Positions 1-6,711 are shown, counted from the stretch's first letter. The stretch is DNA of 8,216 nucleotides from JBBPYR01 sp038199755 (GCA_038199755.1 JBBPYR010000002.1:1-8216), one strand, 5' to 3'. A program made the numbers and translations. Notes: generated by a model not told the origin, from the letters alone.

Positions 1-49
1 ACAAGCCCGACCGTATCTCTCCATCGGCACCCCCCTATTCGTAGGATGA
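1..49. other. Window edge, undecided gene end
   Basis: Two readings are possible and I cannot choose between them. On the plus strand, the frame from base 2 is open to a TGA at 47-49 and would end in SIGTPLFVG, just before a terminator-like hairpin, so it could be the tail of an upstream gene. On the minus strand, an ATG at 24-22 follows a purine run, AGGGGGG (36-31 plus side) at a spacing of about 6, and could start a leftward gene reading MERYGRAC. The fragment is too short for either to be tested by content. Confidence 0.25.
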
Positions 50-90
50 TGACTCAAGCCGCTTCTAGAGCCGCCTGAGTCATTTTATTT
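49..90 (+). terminator. Terminator-like hairpin with T-rich tail
   Basis: The arms ATGACTCA (49-56) and TGAGTCAT (76-83) are perfectly complementary. Inside them, GC-rich bases pair further around a loop at TTCTAG. The plus-strand 3' side continues as TTTATTT, as expected for intrinsic termination of a rightward transcript. On the minus side there is no T-run, so termination in that direction is less likely. The hairpin overlaps the end of the restriction-endonuclease-like remnant. Confidence 0.45.
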
Positions 91-236
91 CTGCTCACGT
101 ACTTATACGAGCCAACTTCGGGAGCAACCTCAAAAGATGGAAGATCATACTCAACAACTAACTGCCTTGATTCAGGCACATAAGCTACCTTTGCACTCTG
201 AGGAAAACCATCAGGATAGGTGCTAGAACTCAAAAC
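54..236 (-). pseudogene. Remnant of restriction-endonuclease-like protein
   Basis: The minus-strand frame holds 60 codons between an in-frame TAG (239-237) and a TGA (56-54), with no start codon or ribosome site. Its content is protein-like: STYPDGFPQS (residues 4-14), then YVPESRQLVVEYDLP (19-33) and VAPEVGSYKYV (37-47). From memory, this run resembles a conserved middle stretch of proteins annotated as restriction endonucleases (Mrr-like) in Actinobacteria and Chloroflexi. Those proteins are much longer and continue on both sides, so this is an internal piece cut at both ends. The last residues, MTQAALEAA, are encoded by the terminator palindrome and are probably not original. The family assignment is recognition only. 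Confidence 0.5.
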
Positions 237-239
237 CTA

Positions 240-353
240 CCCTTGTTCACCCTTCATATCTTTACGCGTGACCGTCAGATAGCTCACAAAGCCAATGATT
301 AGAGCATGTAAAAAAGTGATAGAATCGACGAGAGCATAAAGGACAGAGAGAAA
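240..353 (-). other. Hydrophobic minus-strand frame, doubtful remnant
   Basis: The same minus-strand frame, upstream of the TAG at 239-237, reads as a membrane-helix-like stretch with ALIIGFVSYLTVT followed by the charged tail RKDMKGEQG and the stop. This is what the C-terminal helix and cytoplasmic tail of a membrane protein would look like. There is no start codon with a ribosome site, and the frame runs back antisense into the DapB-like gene. It may be a decayed gene end, or chance. Nothing else is evident in 237-345 apart from the leader of the plus-strand gene. Confidence 0.2.
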
Positions 354-365
354 GGATTTTGAACG

Positions 366-1168
366 ATGGGTATTCGTGTGTGTGTAGCAGGCGCGACAGG
401 CTGGACAGGTAGCGCAGTGACAAAGGCTATCTTAGCATCAAATGAATTTCAACTTGTGGGGGCTATTGCGCGCCGACAGGTGGGAAGAGATATAGGAGAG
501 GCACTGGGTCATGGTCATGTTAATCTCAATATCGTTGCATCTCTAGAAGAGGCACTGGAGGTCCCAACAGATGTCCTCATTACTACACAGGACCTGACAT
601 GGTGAAGGGCCGCATCCTAACAGCATTGGACAAAGGTGTGCGCGTGGTCGTTGGAACATCAGGGCTGACAGCGAGCGATTATGCAGACATTGCGCAAAGA
701 GCAGAAGCGCGCAAGCTCGGAGTCATTGCAGCTGGCAACTTCTCCATTACGGCTGCTCTGGCAAAGCATTTTGCCTTGATTGTGGCTCAATACTTGCCTT
801 CCTGGGAGATCATTGATTATGCCAGTGCCGCGAAAATTGATGCGCCCAGCGGGACGACACGCGAACTGGCCGAAGAGCTGGCCACCATCGCCCAGAACCA
901 CCTGAGCGTCTCTCTTGAAAACACCCATGGCGCAAAAGAGGCACGTGGGGCAACAATTGGCGGAACGCAAGTTCATTCAGTACGCCTTCCAAGCTATATT
1001 ATTGCCTTTGAAACGATCTTTGGCTTACCCGACGAGCGCCTGAGTATTCGTCACGATGCTGGGTCTAGTGCCGAGCCATATGTGAGTGGCACACTGCTTG
1101 CGGTACGTAAAGCGATGGAGGTGAGCGGACTGGTGCGCGGTTTAGATCGGCTTCTTTTCCCTTCATAA
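366..1168 (+). pseudogene. DapB-like reductase, broken by a one-base deletion
   Basis: Two plus-strand frames (366-605 and 599-1168) together make one 267-residue protein of the dihydrodipicolinate reductase family, about the usual length. The first has the N-terminal Rossmann motif GATGWTG (residues 9-15). The second has the GTSGLT segment, GNFSI, KIDAPSGT (about 157-164 in the joined protein) and the C-terminal GTLLAVRKAM. Adding one G between 581 and 582 restores the family motif LIDYTGPDM without a break, so a base has been lost, either in the genome or in the read. No slippery site is visible. A ribosome site (AGAAAGG, 349-355) precedes the ATG. The usual catalytic block HHRHK reads ASAAK here: the lysine stays and the histidines are gone. 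The protein therefore belongs to a divergent DapB-like subgroup, and a role in lysine synthesis should not be assumed. Confidence 0.8.
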
Positions 1169-1219
1169 CACTGACGTTTAGACGAACACGAACCTAGCAG
1201 CAACGCTATATGCGATATC

Positions 1220-2431
1220 TCAGTCGTCAATTGACTGGTAGGCCAATGTCCAGAAATCGAGACAGACATTCGGTGGCTGAGGAGAACTCCAAGCGCACTG
1301 AGTCATCAGGATGATGACCATCTCCTCCCTGGGGTCTGAATACCAGGAGGTGCCCAGGCCACCATCCCAGCCGTAACGACCGGGCACCGCAGCGATATCG
1401 TCACGCTTGGTAACTACAGAGACGCCGAACCCCCAGCCAAGACTGTCAAAGGAGTCAGGGATCAAACCAGATACCGCTTTCTGCTCGGGCGTCAACTGGT
1501 CGGTTGTCATGGCCTCGACTGTAAGTCTCGATAGCATGCGCTCACTGCCGTATTTGCCCAGGGAGAGCATCATCTGACTAAAGGCCAGATAGTCGTCGCT
1601 CGTCGAAACTAGTCCAGCAGCACCAGACGGGAAGGCAGGCGGGCGGCTCCATTGACCGCCCACAGCCTCGTCAAAGACGACAAGCCCACCGCTCTCGAAG
1701 TCGGTCGAGTAGCTAGTCGCCAGCCGACCGATTTTGGAAGCTGACACACTAAAACTAGTATCCTTCATGCCGAGTGGCTCAAAGATGCGTTCTCGCAAAA
1801 ACGTCTCCAGTGGCTGACCCGAGGCCCGTGCAATCAACACGCCCAGCACATCGGATCCCGTATTGTATATCCAACTCTCACCCGGCTGATACATAAGCGG
1901 CAGGGTTCCCAGGCGGCGTATCCACTCATCCGGCGCAGGTAGTGTCGACGGACTCGGCGGCCCCATGCCAATCTGTAGTTCGATCGCGGCCTTCAGGATC
2001 GGACACGTATCTGGCGATGCCAGCACCTGCCCAAAACCCATGCGGAAAGTGAGCAAGTCACGCACCGTGATCGGTCGGTTCGCAGGCACAGTGTCATCAA
2101 GCGGCCCGTCGAGTCGCTTCAACACTTTACGCCCAGCCAGTTCAGGCAGTAGCCGATCCACTGGCTCATCCAGCCGCAGCTTGCATTCCTCCACCAGCAT
2201 CATTGTCGCCACCGCCGTGATCGGCTTGCTCATCGAGGAAATGCGGAAGATGGTGTCGCGCTGGATCGGCGTGTGGTCGCCGATGGTCTTCGTGCCGATA
2301 GCATCGACATGTACCTCGCCCCGCCTGCTGACCAGCGTGACGAGACCAGGCACTTCACCGCGCTCGACATAGCCAGCCATAACATCGTGCATGCGACCAA
2401 GCCGCAGCTTGGACAATCCTCCAGCACTCAT
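1220..2431 (-). CDS. Serine hydrolase, class C beta-lactamase/EstB-type fold
   Basis: This 403-residue protein of the PF00144 type (penicillin-binding protein-like hydrolase or esterase) has no signal peptide, so it is probably cytoplasmic. The nucleophile motif is S66-M-S-K69 in FRISSMSKP. The second catalytic element is Y189 in WIYNTGSDVLG, which lines up with the tyrosine of the EstB esterase (W-x-Y-x4-DVLG) rather than with the YxN of true beta-lactamases. The third element, usually KTG, is GWDGGLG (354-360), again as in EstB-like esterases. FLRERIFEPLGMKDTSF (211-227) is a typical family block. An ATG preceded by GGAGGG (2445-2440, gap 8) supports the start. The gene converges on the DapB-like gene with 51 bases between their ends, in which I see no terminator. 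An esterase or peptidase role is more likely than antibiotic resistance; the substrate is unknown. Confidence 0.9.
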   Translation of the reverse strand: MSAGGLSKLRLGRMHDVMAGYVERGEVPGLVTLVSRRGEVHVDAIGTKTIGDHTPIQRDTIFRISSMSKPITAVATMMLVEECKLRLDEPVDRLLPELAGRKVLKRLDGPLDDTVPANRPITVRDLLTFRMGFGQVLASPDTCPILKAAIELQIGMGPPSPSTLPAPDEWIRRLGTLPLMYQPGESWIYNTGSDVLGVLIARASGQPLETFLRERIFEPLGMKDTSFSVSASKIGRLATSYSTDFESGGLVVFDEAVGGQWSRPPAFPSGAAGLVSTSDDYLAFSQMMLSLGKYGSERMLSRLTVEAMTTDQLTPEQKAVSGLIPDSFDSLGWGFGVSVVTKRDDIAAVPGRYGWDGGLGTSWYSDPREEMVIILMTQCAWSSPQPPNVCLDFWTLAYQSIDD

Positions 2432-2461
2432 TGCTTGTTCCCTCCGTCATGTCTTACCTGT

Positions 2462-2467
2462 ATTATA
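2462..2467 (-). promoter_or_regulatory. Probable -10 box of the serine hydrolase gene
   Basis: On the minus strand there is a perfect TATAAT at 2467-2462, about 30 bases upstream of the ATG, with the SD between them. No good -35 hexamer lies 16-19 bases further upstream, where the sequence is only weakly related (ATGGTG), so this would be a weak or activator-dependent promoter. Confidence 0.4.
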
Positions 2468-2538
2468 CTGCTCGTCATTGGCGGCACCATTGTATGCAAT
2501 CGTCTTCCCATCGCTACGCGAAAGTCGGCAGAATGAGA

Positions 2539-2565
2539 TGGTCAATGGGTGACATCCCTTGACCA
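2539..2565. repeat. Inverted repeat upstream of the hydrolase promoter
   Basis: The arms TGGTCAA (2539-2545) and TTGACCA (2559-2565) are complementary, and inside them GGG (2547-2549) pairs with CCC (2556-2558), with one unpaired T at 2546. It lies about 70 bases upstream of the hydrolase -10 box. It may be a regulator site or an RNA hairpin. No T-run follows on either strand, so a terminator is unlikely. The rest of 2470-2648 shows nothing I can name. Confidence 0.35.
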
Positions 2566-2648
2566 GCATAGCACAGGAAAAAGGAAAAAACTTCTCCTAT
2601 CTTGCCCTTAAAAACGCATCACCTGCTCTCATACAATCATAATGACAA

Positions 2649-2720
2649 AGTCGCAGGCATCACCCGAGCATACTGGTGATGCTCGGGTGATGCCTGCGAC
2701 TCGAGCATCACCAGTATGCT
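2649..2720 (-). terminator. Overlapping inverted repeats after copA, probable terminator
   Basis: A 23-bp perfect inverted repeat (arms 2649-2671 and 2679-2701) encloses a 7-base loop. A second perfect repeat of 19 bp (2667-2685 with 2702-2720) uses the loop and part of both arms of the first, so the two hairpins exclude each other. The structure starts 2 bases after the copA stop codon. In the copA transcript the 23-bp hairpin forms last and is followed by UUUGUCAUU, a poor but usable tail. I read it as the copA terminator, but its size and double form are unusual. Confidence 0.55.
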
Positions 2721-2722
2721 GC

Positions 2723-5098
2723 TTAGCGACGGCCAAACAGCCGCAGTCGCAGTGAATTGCTGACCACCGTGACAGATGAGAGAGCCATAGCAGCTGCCGC
2801 AAAGATGGGTGCCTGATCCTTCAGCAGCGGAATCAGTGGCGAAAGAATGGCCGTCGGAACCAGAATGACGTTATACGCGAAGGCCCAGAACAGATTCTGC
2901 CTGATCGTGCGCATCGTCGCATGCGAAAGTGCTAGCGCGGTCGCGATGCTCTTCAAATTGCCTTTCACCAGGGTGATATCCGATGCCTCCATCGCGATGT
3001 CCGTCCCTGTACCCATGGAAATGCCCGCGTCTGCTTGCACTAAGGCGGGTGCATCATTGATGCCATCACCCGCGAACGCCACCACTAATCCCTGCTCTTG
3101 CAGACGCTTTACCTGCTTGGCCTTGTCTTCTGGGAGCACCTCGGCCAGCACATGCTCTACTGGAATGCCTACCTGCTTCGCGATGGCCTGAGCCGTACGC
3201 CCATTGTCCCCAGTAATCATCCAAACGCTCAATCCCTGGTCATGCAATTGCTTGATGGCTTCCGCCGAACCAGTCTTGACTGTATCGGCCACCGCAATCA
3301 ACCCTACCGCCTCACCATCAATCGCCACCAGCATGACAGTTTTGCCCTGCTCCTCTAAAGCAGACATCTGCTCTTGCAAGGCTGCGTAATCCACGTTGCG
3401 CTCCTGAAACAGCACCCGTGTGCCTAGCAACATGCTACGCCCTTCCACACGCGCTTCCAGGCCACGACCCACCAGGGCGACAAACTGCTCAGGTAAGGCT
3501 GCCATGCTCAGATTGCGTGCTTTTGCCCCTTCCACGATTGCAGCGGCCAGAGGATGCTCGGAACCTTGCTCGGCCTGTGCCGCCAGACGCAGCATCTCAT
3601 CCGCCTGTTTGCCCGGCAATGTGATCACATCGGTGAGTTCTGGTTTCCCTTTCGTAATCGTGCCTGTTTTGTCCAGCAGAATCGCACGCACCGCCTGAAT
3701 GCGTTCCAGGCTTTCACCACCTTTGATCAGAATGCCCTGTTCCGCCCCTTTGCCAGTCCCTACCATAATGGCGGTCGGCGTTGCTAGGCCGAGCGCACAT
3801 GGACAGGCGACGACCAGCACTGCGACGCCAGCGATAATGGCGGTAATCCAAACATTACTTGCCATATTCATACTCGTGCCAAGCACTGGAATACCAATCG
3901 TGTTACCCACAATTGCCCACAGCACAAAGGTCAGAGCGGCAATAACAAGCACAACCGGGACAAAGATGCTAGAAATGGTATCCGCTATCCTTTGAATCGG
4001 TGCTTTCGAGCCCTGCGCCTGCTCGACCATACGGATGATGTTCGCTAAAACGGTATCAGACCCAACCTTTGTCGCACGCATATGCAATAAGCCATGCTGA
4101 TTGATGGTTGCGCCAATCAGCACATCATCCAGCACTTTTTCTACTGGAATGCTCTCTCCAGTAATCATAGACTCGTCAATAGATGAGCGGCCCGAGACGA
4201 CCACTCCATCAACGGGAATCTTCTCACCGGGGCGCACGACTACTTCGTCACTCACCTGAACCTGCTCAATCGGTAGTTCCAGCTCTTTTCCACCACGCAG
4301 CACATGCGCGGTGCGCGCTTGTAGGCCAATCAACTTCTTAATCGCATCATTGGTTTGAAATTTGGCGCGTGCTTCCAGGTATTTTCCTAGAAAGATCAAG
4401 GTAACGATTAACGCCGTCGTGTCGTAGAAAGTTATTGCACCTGTCACCGTGGGGAAGAAGGTAGCGACAACGCTCATCACATAGGCCGCAGTCGAGCCTA
4501 GCGAAACGAGTGTGTCCATATTCGCACTACCGTGACGAAGGGTCTTGAGTGCTCCGCGGTGGAAATCCCAGCCCACAATGGCCCAAACGGGCGTCGTCAA
4601 CGCGAGTAAGAGGTAGTTTTCGCCAGGGAAGCTATTCATGAAGAACATGCTCAGCAGCACAACTGGCACCGTCAGGACAATTCCCAGCACCAAGAGATTG
4701 CGTTTATGGATAATCTCGGCTGCTTTTCGGCTGTTACGCTCATCAGCTTGCGATGTAGCAGCACTGGGAAGACTATTTTCCTCTTGCGCTTGTGCTGTTT
4801 GCTCTGTTCTCGGTGCAGGTTGCTCCAGAGGAACGGCCTTGTACCCAACTGCCTCCACCTTCTGCACCATTTGCTCCAATCCCGTTTGAGCAGGATCATA
4901 GGTCACGGTTCCCAGTTCAGTTGCCAAATTGACCTGGGCATCGAGTACACCTGGAACTTTTTTCAGTCCCTTCTCAATCCGCATCGCGCAGGAAGCACAG
5001 GTCATGCCTTCGAGCGCAAAGGTAGCTTGGCTGCTCTCATTTTCCTGTCCAGCGAGAGGGGTCAATTGTTCTATCGTTTGTCTGGCTTCTGCGGCCAT
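2723..5098 (-). CDS. copA: P1B-type Cu(+)-exporting ATPase CopA
   Basis: This membrane ATPase exports Cu(+) from the cytoplasm. Counting from the ATG at 5098 it has 791 residues, normal for a CopA with one metal-binding domain. In order it shows one HMA domain with GMTCASC (31-37), paired membrane helices, the actuator motif TGES (313-316), the membrane metal site C-P-C (432-434), the phosphorylation site DKTGT (D476), SEHP (H515-P516) and GDGIND (677-682). Its last two helices carry Y742-N743 and MALSS...N781-S782. The CPC, YN and M-SS triad is the signature of Cu(+) specificity (P1B-1). The linker at 95-125 is rich in Q, E and A. The start is the ATG at 5098, because GAGGTG (5110-5105) is its SD at a gap of 6; the GTG at 5107 lies inside that SD. 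It has its own copper-type promoter and operator, and the cupredoxin gene lies upstream in the same direction. Confidence 0.97.
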   Translation of the reverse strand: MAAEARQTIEQLTPLAGQENESSQATFALEGMTCASCAMRIEKGLKKVPGVLDAQVNLATELGTVTYDPAQTGLEQMVQKVEAVGYKAVPLEQPAPRTEQTAQAQEENSLPSAATSQADERNSRKAAEIIHKRNLLVLGIVLTVPVVLLSMFFMNSFPGENYLLLALTTPVWAIVGWDFHRGALKTLRHGSANMDTLVSLGSTAAYVMSVVATFFPTVTGAITFYDTTALIVTLIFLGKYLEARAKFQTNDAIKKLIGLQARTAHVLRGGKELELPIEQVQVSDEVVVRPGEKIPVDGVVVSGRSSIDESMITGESIPVEKVLDDVLIGATINQHGLLHMRATKVGSDTVLANIIRMVEQAQGSKAPIQRIADTISSIFVPVVLVIAALTFVLWAIVGNTIGIPVLGTSMNMASNVWITAIIAGVAVLVVACPCALGLATPTAIMVGTGKGAEQGILIKGGESLERIQAVRAILLDKTGTITKGKPELTDVITLPGKQADEMLRLAAQAEQGSEHPLAAAIVEGAKARNLSMAALPEQFVALVGRGLEARVEGRSMLLGTRVLFQERNVDYAALQEQMSALEEQGKTVMLVAIDGEAVGLIAVADTVKTGSAEAIKQLHDQGLSVWMITGDNGRTAQAIAKQVGIPVEHVLAEVLPEDKAKQVKRLQEQGLVVAFAGDGINDAPALVQADAGISMGTGTDIAMEASDITLVKGNLKSIATALALSHATMRTIRQNLFWAFAYNVILVPTAILSPLIPLLKDQAPIFAAAAMALSSVTVVSNSLRLRLFGRR

Positions 5099-5104
5099 CG
5101 AAAT

Positions 5105-5110
5105 CACCTC
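5105..5110 (-). promoter_or_regulatory. Ribosome binding site that fixes the copA start
   Basis: GAGGTG on the minus strand lies 6 bases before the ATG at 5098. The alternative GTG start (5107-5105) is part of this site and has no good SD of its own, so the longer reading by three residues is unlikely. Confidence 0.7.
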
Positions 5111-5124
5111 TTGGTTCTATCCTT

Positions 5125-5186
5125 ATACCCATACCAGAGGGGTATGGGTATATAACGAGTATAGTGTACTGCGACAATATTGTCAA
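5125..5186 (-). promoter_or_regulatory. copA promoter with CsoR-type copper operator
   Basis: On the minus strand, a consensus -35 TTGACA (5186-5181), a 17-base spacer and a -10 TATACT (5163-5158) are followed after 6 bases by a 27-bp palindrome at 5151-5125. Its arms, ATACCCATACC and GGTATGGGTAT, match perfectly around 5 bases. The palindrome sits at the expected transcription start, where a repressor would block initiation. The form (TACCC...GGGTA with inner G/C runs) fits operators of the CsoR family of Cu(+)-released repressors. Two further copies are at 5701-5727 and 6747-6773. The -35 box also overlaps the 12-bp palindrome GACAATATTGTC (5173-5184). No csoR gene is in the window. Confidence 0.8.
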
Positions 5187-5198
5187 GGAAGAAACGCC

Positions 5199-5633
5199 TC
5201 AAGAATTGACGGTCAAGTCCAGTTTCATCCCTGCATCATAGTGCCCCGGATAAAAACACCCAAACTGAGGGTGGGAACCGGCAGTTTGTGACGAAAAGGT
5301 GTAGTCGAGCGTGACTGTCTGTCCTGGTGTGATATTGTCCACTTTTGCCAGAGCCATCGTGTCCATACTCCCCATCGATGAACCGCTCATGCTGCCCATG
5401 TTAGACGGCATAATCATAAATTCATGGGGAGTCTGCCCCTTATTGGTAATCACAAAGTGATAGGTCGTGCCTGGAGTGAAGGTCGTAGTCGACGAGACGA
5501 TCTTGAAATCCGTTTCCGTCACCTGGACCTGTTGTGTTCCCGAGGAAGAACTATTTCCTCCTGCTGCACCGCAGGCCGCTAACAGTAAAAGCATGAGAGC
5601 AAAAATGCCTCCAAACAAAAGTCGATGGCGCAT
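5199..5633 (-). CDS. Cupredoxin-domain lipoprotein, type-1 copper protein
   Basis: This is a 144-residue exported lipoprotein. Residues 1-20 are a signal peptide with the lipobox LAAC (C21), so the mature protein should be anchored outside the cell membrane after a short Gly/Ser linker. The rest is one cupredoxin domain with a full type-1 (blue) copper ligand set: H70 in TPHEF, then C126, H131 and M136 in GCFYPGHYDAGM. Between the first and last ligands is a methionine-rich insert (73-93) holding M73, M75, M79, M82, M87, M90 and M93, suited to binding extra Cu(+). It may act as an electron carrier, a copper chaperone or a copper buffer; the Met run and the neighbouring copA favour copper handling. 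An AAGGAG site (5648-5643, gap 9) precedes the ATG. It has its own copper-type operator and ends 13 bases before the copA -35 box. Confidence 0.88.
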   Translation of the reverse strand: MRHRLLFGGIFALMLLLLAACGAAGGNSSSSGTQQVQVTETDFKIVSSTTTFTPGTTYHFVITNKGQTPHEFMIMPSNMGSMSGSSMGSMDTMALAKVDNITPGQTVTLDYTFSSQTAGSHPQFGCFYPGHYDAGMKLDLTVNS

Positions 5634-5700
5634 GATGGTATACTCCTTTTCTCGCTTCCTCTATGAGGTCGAGGGTTGCTATGTTCAGTTTCTAAATTTT

Positions 5701-5761
5701 ATACCCATACCCACTGGGAGGGGGTATTAAAACTATACCTGACAAAACCTTGTCTTGTCAA
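5701..5761 (-). promoter_or_regulatory. Cupredoxin gene promoter with CsoR-type operator
   Basis: On the minus strand, -35 TTGACA (5761-5756), an 18-base spacer and -10 TATAGT (5737-5732) are followed after 4 bases by a 27-bp palindrome at 5727-5701. On the plus strand this is built as ATACCC, AT, ACCC, ACT, GGG, AG, GGGGTAT. It is the same length as the copA operator and lies at almost the same place relative to the promoter. An extra inverted repeat, TGACAA (5740-5745) with TTGTCA (5755-5760), covers the -35 to spacer region. Confidence 0.75.
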
Positions 5762-5860
5762 GGGGGAAAACTGAGAAATGTTTAGGAAGCAAACGAGACA
5801 AGGTGGAAACACGTCATCACTGTCCCACACAAACATTGAGAATTTTTGCTTGTATCAAGA

Positions 5861-5889
5861 GCATTTCTTGAGACAATTTCTGCTACACT
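5861..5889 (+). promoter_or_regulatory. Possible promoter of the membrane protein gene
   Basis: An extended -10 element, TGC followed by TACACT (5881-5889), lies about 107 bases upstream of the ATG at 5996. The -35 region 17 bases before it (GCATTT) is poor. No copper-type operator is present here, so this gene may not share the regulation of its neighbours. Apart from this and the divergent cupredoxin promoter, I see nothing certain in 5762-5995. Confidence 0.25.
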
Positions 5890-5995
5890 AGATACACCAC
5901 CACCTATCTATCTCGTTGCACATCACTTCTGAGAAAGGAAGCTGAGAGTTCTTCTCTGCACGAATGAAGGGAAGTTCGGCTCTACTCGTATCTCT

Positions 5996-6652
5996 ATGAA
6001 TGATCTTCTCTCTCGACCAGACCATCGTTCTACTGCATCTGCTCATCACCTTCCTGTGAGGCATTCACGCGTGCGTCTCCTGGGACTGTTATTCTCAATA
6101 TTCACTGCTCTGTTTATTCTGCTAGCCTTCGGCAGTGGTGCCTTGCTTCTGCTCAAGGATACCCCACTGTCCTTGCTTCAGTATCTAGCACATGCCCCGA
6201 TTTCAGCCCTTCCCTTGCTTTTGATTGGTGTAGCTTCTCTGTGCTTTCAGGTCGTTATCCGTCCAACCCCCCTTGACCTCTTCAAAGCCTGTATTGTCAG
6301 TGCAGCCTTCATCTTATGGGGGATTGACCAACTGCTGCCTACAGGGTGGGTGGCAACAACACTTGGGGATATCGTCATCATCCTGTACGTGATTGATCTA
6401 GGCTGGATGATGGTAGATCGCCTTAAACAGCAAGGGTGGCGCAAACCTGCTCAACAAGATACGCAACCCCTGCACATTCTCCCCATGTCGCCCGCTACTC
6501 GTCCACCTGAGCCTCTACCAATGTCGCCTCCATCATCGTTGCCACAGGAAACGCCGCCAGAATCGCCTGCTCTCTCAAGGGAGCCAACCAGCCCTTCATC
6601 CGTGCTCAAACGCTATCGTCTGATACCACTTCGTGGTGCTGAGCGGAGATGA
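5996..6652 (+). CDS. Unrecognised four-helix membrane protein, Pro-rich tail
   Basis: This 218-residue protein is one I do not recognise. After a polar N-terminus with several Arg and His residues (1-27) come four likely membrane helices at about 28-53, 64-88, 95-113 and 119-139. The link between helices 3 and 4 holds WGIDQLLPTGW. The tail (150-200) is rich in Pro, Ser and Glu, contains the short repeat LPMSP twice (162-166, 174-178), and ends in a basic stretch, KRYRLIPLRGAERR. No cofactor-binding or catalytic motif is visible. The start is uncertain: no SD lies close to the ATG, but the stop of an 11-codon upstream frame (5964-5999) overlaps it as ATGA, so it could be translated by coupling. 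It lies between the copper module and the nuoA unit and reads towards nuoA, but nuoA has its own promoter. Confidence 0.75.
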   Translation: MNDLLSRPDHRSTASAHHLPVRHSRVRLLGLLFSIFTALFILLAFGSGALLLLKDTPLSLLQYLAHAPISALPLLLIGVASLCFQVVIRPTPLDLFKACIVSAAFILWGIDQLLPTGWVATTLGDIVIILYVIDLGWMMVDRLKQQGWRKPAQQDTQPLHILPMSPATRPPEPLPMSPPSSLPQETPPESPALSREPTSPSSVLKRYRLIPLRGAERR

Positions 6653-6711
6653 ATAGCTAATGGTGGCAATATAAGACGAACGGCCTAACAGCAAACTCAT
6701 AGCTATATGTC

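Noticed and set aside
579..601. Programmed ribosomal frameshift in the DapB-like gene
   Set aside because: No slippery heptamer, no downstream stem and no internal SD stimulator is visible; a lost G explains the data more simply.
1965..2372. 135-codon plus-strand frame rich in Ser and Arg
   Set aside because: It is antisense to the serine hydrolase, whose motifs are clear; the Ser/Arg-rich content is typical of a shadow frame.
1220..2431. Antibiotic-resistance beta-lactamase
   Set aside because: It has no signal peptide, and its Tyr block and GWDGGLG in place of KTG match the esterase-like branch of the fold.
2649..2720. CRISPR array or transposon end
   Set aside because: There is only one compound palindrome, no regular spacers, no transposase gene and no target-site duplication that I can see.
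5099..5107. CopA start at GTG 5107
   Set aside because: This GTG is part of the GAGGTG ribosome site that serves the ATG at 5098.
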